Below are positions 9,591 to 18,045 of a stretch of DNA of 43,622 bases, one piece after another (positions within the stretch are counted from its first letter, which is position 1; the number at the start of each line of letters is the position of its first letter). The stretch is taken from assembly GCA_021029095.1 (NCBI GenBank), contig JAJOHG010000218.1, forward strand, positions 1 through 43,622, in the 5' to 3' direction. A program made the position numbers and the translations under genes. The notes under the pieces were generated by a model, which was not told the DNA's origin, did no database searches, and saw only the letters and a list, made by a program, of their open reading frames with translations. The DNA comes from Phellopilus nigrolimitatus (taxonomy: Eukaryota; Basidiomycota; Agaricomycetes; Hymenochaetales; Hymenochaetaceae).

Positions 9591-10889
9591 CCCTCTCAGA
9601 AAAATCAGACACATTTAAATGAACTCCCACCAGAGATCCTGTCTCATATTTTTGTATATTGTCTAGAGACTGGTCTTGATGACAATAGCGAACCATCTCC
9701 TTCAACTGCACCTCTGAGTCTAACTCGGGTCTGCAAGCTTTGGAGAGATATTGCCAATACCTCACCTTGCCTATGGACTGGCATTGAACTTAATAAAACA
9801 TTTTCAAGAAATGGAACTAGCCTTAGTCCAGAAAAATTCCTCAACTGTCTGGGAAGATGGATAAAGAATTCTGGAGATCTTCCCATCTCCATTAGGTTCT
9901 CTTATAAATACAGGTACTCTTCTGATTCTGGCACATATGAAGGCTATTGCAATGAAATGAGGAATGTTGTTGCCCTGCTTCTAACATGTCAGCACCGCTG
10001 GCATACACTGAAGATTACTGTGGATGATCTTTCTGTGATTCAGGAGTTGTTGGATACAATGACTAATCTTGACAATGCCCCACATCTCAGGGAATTTATT
10101 CTTGACCCTGACACTGTGGGAGACAATAATTATCCTGCTTGGAAAGATTATCCTGCTTGGAAAGCAAGAGGCACTGCCCTAACTCTGCATCCCAAGGGTA
10201 GACATTCTGGGTATGCACGGCTTACAGGCCTTTCTCTGCACCCCGCCCCATCTGAAGAATTTATTTTGTGGTGGATTAAACAAGCACCAAACATAGAGAC
10301 ACTTGATGTTTCTCTTAGAATCCAACAGCCAGAGCATCTTCAACATCCATCTCCTCCTGTCCACAAGCTTAGCAACCTCTCTAAACTTTGTGTCCTTGGA
10401 CTTGGCTCATCAGACATAGGGCCTTTGCTTGCACGGCTTAACCTGCCCATGTTGACTGACTTAGAGCTGGTTAGTATGGGTAAGACTAGACTTGATAACT
10501 GGACTTATGTTGAGGATCTTCTGAGGCACTCAAAACCACAGTCCCTTACAAACCTTACATTAACATGGACACCAATCAGTGAAGCTGGAATCCTCAGATG
10601 CCTGGAGCAATCCCCTGGCCTCATTGATTTGGGCCTAAGAATGACAGATATGATTCTGAATGCACTCACAGCAGGAAAAGGAAGACATCCTTACTGTCCT
10701 GCTCTTGAGAGCTTGAAAATTTCTGATGTAAGGACCAACTTCAATTTTGGAAACCTTTGGGATATGATACATTCTCGATTGTGTGACAAAAGATTTAAAC
10801 CACTGAAAAAACTCACTGTTTCTGATAATACTGCTGAATCCCAAGTCACAGCCCTATCAAACTTGGGTTTGGAAGTAGTGCAGGCATAA
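9588..10889 (+). CDS. F-box protein with LRR-like C-terminal region
   Basis: Single-exon gene for 433 residues. The N-terminus carries an F-box (LNELPPEILSHIF at about residues 10-22, then SLTRVCKLWRDIA and LWTGIEL), the site that docks on Skp1 in SCF ubiquitin ligases. The rest resembles the degenerate leucine-rich solenoid of the large agaric F-box families (LSNLSKLCVLGLG, LTNLTLTWTPISEAGI, LIDLGL). Its role would be choosing substrates for ubiquitination; the substrate is unknown. The frame is open throughout despite severe CpG loss in the surrounding DNA. Codon use (many AAA, TTT, ACT, CTT) is unlike the GC-rich neighbours, which fits an inserted or long-methylated segment. The start is the first ATG, inside the last unit of an upstream minisatellite. 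No introns are seen. Confidence 0.85.
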   Translation: MPSQKNQTHLNELPPEILSHIFVYCLETGLDDNSEPSPSTAPLSLTRVCKLWRDIANTSPCLWTGIELNKTFSRNGTSLSPEKFLNCLGRWIKNSGDLPISIRFSYKYRYSSDSGTYEGYCNEMRNVVALLLTCQHRWHTLKITVDDLSVIQELLDTMTNLDNAPHLREFILDPDTVGDNNYPAWKDYPAWKARGTALTLHPKGRHSGYARLTGLSLHPAPSEEFILWWIKQAPNIETLDVSLRIQQPEHLQHPSPPVHKLSNLSKLCVLGLGSSDIGPLLARLNLPMLTDLELVSMGKTRLDNWTYVEDLLRHSKPQSLTNLTLTWTPISEAGILRCLEQSPGLIDLGLRMTDMILNALTAGKGRHPYCPALESLKISDVRTNFNFGNLWDMIHSRLCDKRFKPLKKLTVSDNTAESQVTALSNLGLEVVQA

Positions 10890-11718
10890 TTAATGAAGAT
10901 CTTTAGTAGAGATGGGAGAAAGTGCTGTTGCTTGAAGAATAGACATTGTAGTAGTCAAGAATGGTATCACACATTTAATACAAAAAAGCCATGAGAAGTG
11001 GCAGCATCATGGTGCTGTCATGGGATCATCTGATGTCATCTGATGACCTGTTGATAGCAGGCTTCTTGACCAGTCAAAGCTACACTAAGAAGTCCAGCTG
11101 CTAGAGGACTACCCTTCATTGTGTGGGCCAAGGCAAATAGAATAAACCCTAAAAATTATTCTGCTCATCAGAGGTGGATTCTGAGCTGATTCCCTCACTG
11201 CAAAGACCCATCAGGACAAGCAAACTTGCACTCAAAGATGGTGGATGCAAAATAAAAACAACACATTGCTTCCTATTACACTGCGGCTTCAACTTAGAAT
11301 TCCCCCATGTTGAGTTGAATAGTTGTTTTATTTAATAATGCTTTTTTCCCATACAAAAGTATTTAACAATTCTTGATGCCTTTATTCAAATGGCTGTTCA
11401 ACTTCACTATGTCTTTCCCCATACAATAAACTTTATCATTATTTATTTACCTTTCTGTTCACACAAGAAGAGCATAACAACAGGGTGTTACTGCAGAAAC
11501 ATGCCTTTGTTGTGCTTTTCTACCCAGGGTAATGGTGTAAAGAACCCTAGATTGTGTTGTATGTGAAAAAGGATTGTGAAGCTCTTCAATGATTTGGATA
11601 TAGGTGTCAAAAATGTTAAACATTGTTGTGTGGACATTGTTGTATGGAAAAAGGCATTGCTAAATGAAACAACTGATCAACTTACCACAAGGGAATTCTA
11701 AGCCAGTGCTTGCAGCAT
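10890..11718. other. Non-coding right part of the CpG-depleted island
   Basis: No open frame of note on either strand. The sequence is AT-rich and CpG-poor like the F-box gene, with short local duplications such as CATCTGATG repeated at about 11027-11047. It may be F-box 3' UTR followed by decayed repeat sequence. Confidence 0.5.
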
Positions 11719-11879
11719 CATTTGAGAGAAGAGATACAACAAATACTTATTGCACTCGATACACAGACACCATTCACAATATCCAATATATACAGTATAT
11801 GCATAATTAAAGTCAATTATGTCTAGAGAAGAAAAAGAAAACAAGACTCTCATTCTTCCTTCCTAGGAGTCTCAGGACT
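11719..11879. repeat. Right direct copy overlapping the DUF726-gene 3' end
   Basis: 11719-11759 matches 8896-8937 (CATTYGAGAGAAGAGA, then RTACTTA and TGCRCT) and 11771-11879 matches 9161-9261. Differences between copies include several CpG-to-TpG/CpA changes in this copy. It lacks the roughly 220-nt insert seen between the two parts of the left copy. Positions 11850-11879 encode the last residues of the DUF726-family protein. Confidence 0.75.
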
Positions 11880-13677
11880 CAAAGCAGGACCCGTTTCAGG
11901 ACCCGGACTCGGACTATACAGCCCTTCCTCGGCCTCCCTCCTCAGCCTCTCCCCAACCGTCCGCTCCTGCACTTCCGCCTCCGCGCTCCGCACCCCGCGC
12001 GCGCCGCACGCCGCGAGACCGCGCCCGACGACCGCGCGCCACGCGACGTGGCCCTCCACGCCCGCGCAGAACACGTTCTCGACGCCCGCGGCGCACACGG
12101 GCTGCAGGCCCGCGACGCCGCGTCCCGCCGTGCCGAGCGCGCCGCGCGCGAGCACCGCGAGCACGTAGTCCGCCGCGGGCTCCGTGTGCGCGTTCACGAG
12201 GCGCCCCGCGACCGCGCGCCGCGCGCGCGCCCACGCGGGGCCGCCGGCTGGTGCGGGCGCGCCGAGCAGGAACGCGTCGTGCACGCGGTGGTGCGCGGCG
12301 CGGGCGGGCGGCAGCGCGGCGAGGTGCTCGAGCGCGGAGAGCACGACGAGCGCGCCGAGGGAGAAGCCCGCGAGGCTCACGGGGCGCGCGCCGAACGCGC
12401 CCGCGGCGATGAGCGCGCCGAGGATCGCGCCGGCCTTGCGCGCGAGCGCGCACGCATTCGCCCAGGGGTTGTCGACGAGCGCGCCGAGCTTGAGGAGCAC
12501 GGCGGGCGAGAGCGCGCCGAGGAGCGTCGAGAGCGCGGTGTGCTTGAGGAGGGACACCTTGAGGTACTGGAGCGCGTGCGACTTGACGAGGTCGCGGAGC
12601 GCGGTGGACAGCTTCATGAGCGCGTCGACTTCCTGCGGGGCGGTGCGCCGTCAGCACCGGCTGCTGCTTTTGCTCGGGAGGAGATCTCAGAGGGGACTGA
12701 CTGACCCACTGGAGCGCAAACGTGTCCTCCGAGTCGTCGAACACCGTCCACGGCGCGGTGACGTCCGCCCTGTCGGCCAGCCAGCCGGTCACGCATATGC
12801 GCACCGCCAGCGTCTCGCGCGGCGCGCGCACGGGGACGAGCGCGAGGTCCGCAACGTCCCGCGTGTGGCGCGCGAGCATCGCGCCGCCCTCGCGCGCGCC
12901 GTACGCGCCGAACAGCGCGCCGCACACGGCGGAGCTGCCCGCGAGGCCCGCGGCGAGCCCGCCGACGGCGCCGGCTCCGCCGAGCAGCGCGGACACGCCG
13001 GCGCCGACGAGCGGCGCCGCGAGCCCGCCCGTGACGCCGACGAGCACGCCGCCCGCGAGCGCCGCGCCGCCGACGCCGAGCGCGCGCCACGCGCGGCCTT
13101 TACGTGCCTGCGCGGCCTGCGCGGCGCGCGTGTGCGCCGCGAGCGCGGGCGCGGGGTCCCGGAGCGCGGCGCGCGCGGCGGCCTCGTCGAGCGGGCCGAG
13201 CGCGAGGAGGAGCGCGCGCGTGTGCGCGGAGTATTGCTTGGCGGCGGCGAGGTGGAGGAGGAGGATGGTGTTTAGGAGGGGAACGAGGACGGCGGGCGGG
13301 GGGAGGGGCGCGAGGCCCCGTGTGGACGTCTCTGCGAGCGCGTCGATGGTCGGGCATTCCGCGTCTGTGTATAATGTGCTTGAGCAGGAACGGCGCCGAC
13401 GCGGGCTTTGGGGCTCACCTTCACCGGGCTCCCCGCATGCAAGCCAGGCGTTCCTGAGCAGCGCGTTCGCCCACGCGCCGACCGCGTCGACGAACGCGGC
13501 GGCGGTCTCGGCGGCGCGCGGGCTGCCCGCGGCGCACGCGGCCTCGGCGCTGGCCCACCGCTCTGCGTCGTTCCTGTGCACGGCGAGTCTGCGGTACAGG
13601 TGCTCGAAGACGGCCTCGCGCTGCTCCGGGGTGGGCGGCATGGGCGCCGCCGGTGCCGACGTCGACGTAGCAGACAT
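11850..13677 (-). CDS. DUF726 / TMCO4-like membrane alpha/beta-hydrolase
   Basis: Predicted 584-residue protein from two exons, 13677-12706 and 12632-11850, joined by a short intron (donor GTCAGT, acceptor CAG). A Gly/Ala-rich hydrophobic stretch (about residues 195-260) looks like paired membrane segments. It is followed by the family block VRICVTGWLADRADVTAPW and, in exon 2, by a nucleophile elbow GFSLGA with Ser415. Order and spacing fit the DUF726 family (human TMCO4; fungal homologues are described as Golgi- or ER-associated lipase-like proteins). Catalytic activity is inferred only from the elbow. The start MSATSTS was chosen as the first residue of the well-behaved frame; upstream frame is AT-rich and unlike coding sequence. 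The last residues ETPRKEE lie inside the direct repeat that borders the F-box island, so the C-terminus may have been altered by that rearrangement. Confidence 0.85.
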
Positions 13678-13930
13678 GGTAGCGATCTCTCGGTGTGACG
13701 CACATGCCGGCACCAGTACTGTCCAGATCTTCGAACACCGCCTCTCGTAATAACAAAGTAAAATAAAGTAAAATAAAAAGAAATACAGATACACACTACA
13801 CACAGATCGAACACAGAAAAGAGAAAGAAAAACAGAAAAGAAACAAACACACATATCTCAACCCAAGAACAAGAACCCAGACAAAACAAACCAAAAAAAC
13901 CAATACCCCGCTCCTCACAACCGCGCATGC

Positions 13931-15649
13931 CTACGCACTCGCCCAGCGCGCCTCCGCGTTCGTCAGCTCGCCGAGCGCACGGCGCTGCTGCTGCTGCGGG
14001 GGCGGCGCGCCCTTGCCCGCGAGCCGCTCCTTCTCCTTCTTCGCGCGCCCCGCGGCCGTCGCGGAGCGCGCCGCGGCGCGCGCGCGGATGAGCCGCACGG
14101 ACGACGCGCGCGTCGTGCGCGGCGTCTGCGTCTGCGTCTGCGTCTGGGGTTGCGCTTGCGGCGGGGTGTGCGCAGACGCGCGGCGCCGCGGGGACGGCGA
14201 CGCGGACGGGGCGGACGGGATGGGCGCAGGCGCGGCGCGCGGCGTGAACGCGGGCGCGTGCGGGTTCAACGCGGGGAGCTCCCCGTTTGCTCTGGGGGCG
14301 GCGGCGCCCTCCCCAGGGGCGCGGAGCGCGCCGAGCCTGCGCAGTCCGGCGTGCTTCGCGGCGAGGAGGCGGCGCGCCGACGCCGACGTGGACGCCGACG
14401 CCAACGACAGGGGCGCGGGCGCGGGCGCGGCGGCGCATGCGGCGAGGAGGAGCGGCTTGAGCTTGGCCTTCGCGGCCTTGGGCGGGAGCGACGGGCGCGG
14501 GGTCGTGTACACCGGGATTGGGCACGCGGGCTGCGCCGCGGCGGACGGGGACGGGGACGGCGCTGGGGACGGAGCGGGCGTCAAAGTCGGAGCCGGAGCC
14601 GGAGCCGTGAGGGTGATCTGGGCCGCCGCGGTCGGTGCGGGGCAGTAGGCGGCGGCGGGCGCTCGGACGGACGCAGACGGTGTAAAGGTACTTGACAAAG
14701 CCGCCGCCGCCGCCGCCGCCGGAGAGCCAGACACGGCGGGCGCCTCCGCGCGCACGGCCGCGCACGGCGTGCTCTCCAGCGCGCCAAACGCGTCGATGAT
14801 GATGACCGAGTCCTCCGACTCCCCGCTCCCGCTCCCGCTCCCCTCCACATCCACACCCTTCCCCGCACCCGGGCCCAGCTCCTCATCAATCACAAACGAC
14901 TCCAGCTGGCGGTTCTGCAGGCGCGCCAGCGCCTCCAAACTGCGGCGGCGCGCCCCACTTCCCCGTCCGCAGAGCTCGAAGCGCAGCGCGCACACCGCGC
15001 GCTCGCCCGCCGCAAGCGCGCCCCGCAGCGCCGCCAGCTCGGCCGCGTCGCGCGCCGCCGCGCGCGCGAGCGCGTCGTTCGCCTGCTCCAATTCGCCCCG
15101 CGCGCGCTCCGCCGCGGCGCGCGCCTCCGCGAGGGCGGAGCGCTCGACGATGATGCGCGCGAGCGCCGCGCGCGTCGCGGCGTGTGCGGCGCGCTCCGCC
15201 GCGAGGAGACGCTGCGCCGCGCCGTCGTCGTCTGTGCGCGCTTCGTTGTTGTGCCGGGGCTGCGCGGGAGGGACCGCGCCGAGCCGGAGGCGCGCCGCGG
15301 CGCCGAACAGCGCGCGCGCGAGGCGGGACGCGCGGCCGGGCGGGCCGAGGCCGAGAAGAAGCGCGAGGAGGCGGCGCGCGCGGCTGGGGAGGAGCGGGCG
15401 CGCGCGGGCGAGGGCGCGGAGGGCGGCCGCGAGCGGGGCGGGCAGCTGCGGGGCGGGGTGCGTCAACAATCAGGTGCGAGGGAGGGGGGCGGGGGCGGGA
15501 CGTACGTTTGGCCAGAGGGCGTTTATATCTGCTCCCGCGTCCGTCTCTTCGTATCTGTCCGGGGCAGGTCTTGGAACGCGGCTCGCGTGGAGGGCGCGCG
15601 GTGGCGCGCGCCGGGCTTCAAGCTCTGTATCGCTCGTCTCGTCGGACAT
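13931..15649 (-). CDS. Unrecognised Ala/Pro-rich protein with central coiled coil
   Basis: Predicted 552 residues from exons 15649-15506 and 15445-13931, with a 60-nt intron (GTACGT...CGCAG). After a short acidic N-terminus (MSDETSD) comes an Arg/Leu/Ala-rich region. A heptad-like coiled coil of about 80 residues follows (from about AAQRLLAAERAAHAATRAAL through EQANDALARAAARDAAEL). Then come an acidic Ser/Gly patch, a short hydrophobic SVIIIDAF segment that could be an interaction motif, and a long Pro/Ala/Ser disordered region. The basic C-terminal part holds RRALGELTNAEARW. The layout recalls chromosome- or cytoskeleton-associated scaffold proteins, but I cannot place it in a family. Start choice rests on the ATG at 15649, which gives a frame running cleanly into the intron. 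Confidence 0.65.
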
Positions 15650-16590
15650 CGCAGTCGCGGATCTGGATGTGCTGGTGGGTGCTGGGTGCTCGCACAGACC
15701 GAGCCGGACGCGGGGCGCATTTATAGACCCGGAGAGGCTTGGGGCGGCTGGCACGGAGCTGGTGCGGGGTGCCAGCCGCCCCAAATCCAGCCGCTCGAGC
15801 GTTTCCCAGACGAGAGAGAGAGAGAGGACCGCTGGTGTCCAGTCGAAAGTCGAGCGCAGAACCGCGCCGCTCAGGCCGTCGTCAGACGGGGCCCGCCGCT
15901 CCATCTCCGCGTCGAGCGTGTCCAGGAGTCCAGTCCAGTCCAGTCCAGTTTACTTGCGGACAAGCAGCTCATGAACCGACGAGTTGCCTCCGTTCCCACG
16001 TCCCCACCACAACCGCGGAAGCAAAGTTTAAACAATCACCAAGTCAAAGTCAAAGTCAGAAGTCAAAGTCAAAGCGAAAAAGAAAGAGCGCCTCATCCGC
16101 TACTCACAAGCCACTCACAAGCCACAAATCCAACTCATCTGCTATTATCACACGTATATATGTAGTATATATGTAGTATCATACACCTCCGCTTTGTCGC
16201 CGTCGTCTATCTATATGTATATATATATATACGTACAACATATGTACGCGCGAGGAAAAGAAAGAAAAGAGGCAAACTCGAAGGCGGAGCGAGAACAAAG
16301 GGATAATGATAGGGAAGACAACGGGCGAGAGAGGGGCATAGAGTAAGAGTAAGAGTAATAAGTCGGGGGGGTGGGCCGAAAGTATTAGAAGCGACGAGGA
16401 AGTGAGAGGGAGGCGCATAGGACGAGAGAAACGGCGTGCATACTGCATAAGCGGGGGGAAGTGGGGGGGGGAGCAGAAAATACAAGCTAACGACACAGTA
16501 GTAGTAGTGGTGCGGAGGAGGCGAGTCGGGCCAAACACATACGAAGAAGAAGAAAAAAGAAAACAAATCACAAAACAGCAGCAGCGACGC
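15650..16590. other. Intergenic with a cluster of short tandem repeats
   Basis: Upstream region of the coiled-coil gene and downstream region of the first Clp1-like gene. It contains an AGTCC microsatellite (about 15927-15949), CAAAGT-type repeats (about 16040-16077), two tandem ACTCACAAGCC copies (about 16102-16125) and repeated TATATATGTAG near 16153-16180. No gene supported. Confidence 0.6.
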
Positions 16591-18045
16591 TCAAATCCTC
16601 CTCGCCATCCCGAGCGCACCCGCATACCCGCCCCACGCAACATCAATCACAGCCCACAGCGCGCGGTCAAACACGCCCAGCGAGCACGCATTGCGCCACA
16701 GGCCGTGCACGCGCAGCGCGCCCGCCATCAGGCTCGCGGGCGCCAGGCTCGCCGCGAGCGCCGCCGCGAGCAGCGCGACGGACGCGCCCTGCCCGAGCAC
16801 GCACCCCGCGGGCACGCACGCGGGCGGCACGAGCCGCCGGAAGAGCGTCCCCGCGCAGCGCGTGTAGAGGAAGGACACGAGCGGCGCAAAGTCCGCCGCG
16901 GACGGCACGCCGAGCGGGACGAGCGGGAGCATGCGCGTGGTCGCGCCCGCGATCTCAGGTACGTCCGCGTCGGCGGAGGCGGGGCAGCGAGGGGAGACGG
17001 GGAACGGCGGCAGGTGCGCGCAGTGCGCGGCGAGCGCGAGCGCGTGCACGGGGATGAGCAGCACCTTCGTCTTCCCCGGCGCGGCGCCGCCGCCGCCGGG
17101 CTCCGCGGAGTGCACCGCGAGCATGTGCGTCGGGAAGCGGCCCGGCGCGTCGCCGAGCGGCGCGGCGGGGACCGCGACGGGCACGCGCGCGGGGAGGTCC
17201 GCGCTCGTCGACGCGCTCAAGGGCGGGGTCTGCGCGGCGGCGAGGCACGCGAACAGGCTGCACGGAGAAAAGGGAAGGCGGGTTATAAGCATCGAGTCGA
17301 TGTATACGATGAAGGAGGGAAGGACGCGAACTCACTCAGGGCCGATCTTCGCGAGCCAGTCGCGCGCATAGTGCGGCGGCATGTCCACCAGCTCCGGGTT
17401 GAGCGCGGCGCGCGCGAGGGCCGCGGCGTCGACCTCGCGGAAGGCGGGGCGCGCGAGGGTCGCGGGGAGGCGTGTTGCGGGGCGCACGGCGGTGCCGTCG
17501 CCGCTGCTGCAATGCACGCCCGCGCCGTACGCGCGCTGCGCGTCCACGGGGGGCGGCGCGTCCCAGTCCCAGTCCTCTTCCTCCTTGTCGTCGTCGACGG
17601 GCGCGCCGCTGCGGCCGCGGAGGCGGCGCTCCCGCGCGAGCATGGCCTCCATGGAGGGGTACCCGGCGCCCTTGAGCATCGCGGGCTTCTGCGGCTTCGC
17701 GAGGGCGGGGGCGGGGGCGGGCCGGCGCTGGTGTGTGTGGCTGGCGCCGCGCGCGGAGGCGGGGGCGGCACCGAGGAGGAGCGCGCGGCGCCGGCGGGCG
17801 GACGCCTTGAGCCGTGCGGCGATGTCCCGCGGCGAGTGGGTGCTGTTGGCCTTGGAGGCCTTGGAGACGGAGGATGTAGGTGTAGGCTTGGGCTTGGGCT
17901 TGGGAGCGGGAACGGGAGCGGGCCGGGACTCGCGGGCGAATGTAGTGGACGGGAGGGGACGGGAGGGTTTGCGGTAGGTGGTTTTGGCCTTGGAGGGCAG
18001 GGCGGAGGAGGAGCGTGTCCTGGAGAGGACGTTGGTAGCGATCAT
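16591..18045 (-). CDS. Clp1-like protein (clampless-1 family), paralogue A
   Basis: Predicted 458 residues from exons 18045-17336 and 17257-16591; the intron (GTGAGT...GTGCAG) is in phase 2. The first 150 residues are basic and disordered. Then come RLPATLARPAFREVD, a conserved intron-split GP-D-LFACL, PTHMLAV (about residues 279-285), LLIPVHALALAAHCAHLP, LPLVPLGVPSAADFAPL plus FLYTR, and a terminal helix pair RVHGLWRNACSLGVFDRALW. This string of motifs is, as I recall, characteristic of the agaricomycete Clp1-like proteins; Coprinopsis Clp1 is needed for clamp-cell formation in sexual development under mating-type control. Assignment is by motif memory, not a search. The downstream paralogue at 20543-21880 shares the blocks in the same order and the same intron position and phase. 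Role as a nuclear regulator is inferred. Confidence 0.65.

Larger units (their letters stand above)
9262..11718. other. CpG-depleted, AT-richer island carrying the F-box gene
   Basis: By eye this 2.5-kb stretch has only around ten CpG dinucleotides, while both flanks have CpG in nearly every 10-base block. Composition changes abruptly at both edges, and the edges coincide with direct copies of the DUF726-gene 3' end (9161-9261 and 11719-11879). This suggests an inserted or duplicated segment that has suffered long-term CpG methylation and deamination. I found no terminal inverted repeats, transposase or reverse transcriptase, so I do not call it a transposon. Confidence 0.7.

Noticed and set aside
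9262..11718. Idea that the island is a DNA transposon or Helitron
   Set aside because: No terminal inverted repeats, transposase, helicase or clear 3' hairpin were visible; only the flanking direct copies and CpG loss are supported.
12184..13275. Long plus-strand frame opposite the DUF726-family gene
   Set aside because: Arg/Ala-rich antisense shadow of a GC-rich exon; the minus strand has recognisable family motifs and consistent splicing.
14769..15974. Plus-strand frame of about 400 codons opposite the coiled-coil gene
   Set aside because: Low-complexity antisense frame without motifs; the minus-strand exon pair explains the region better.
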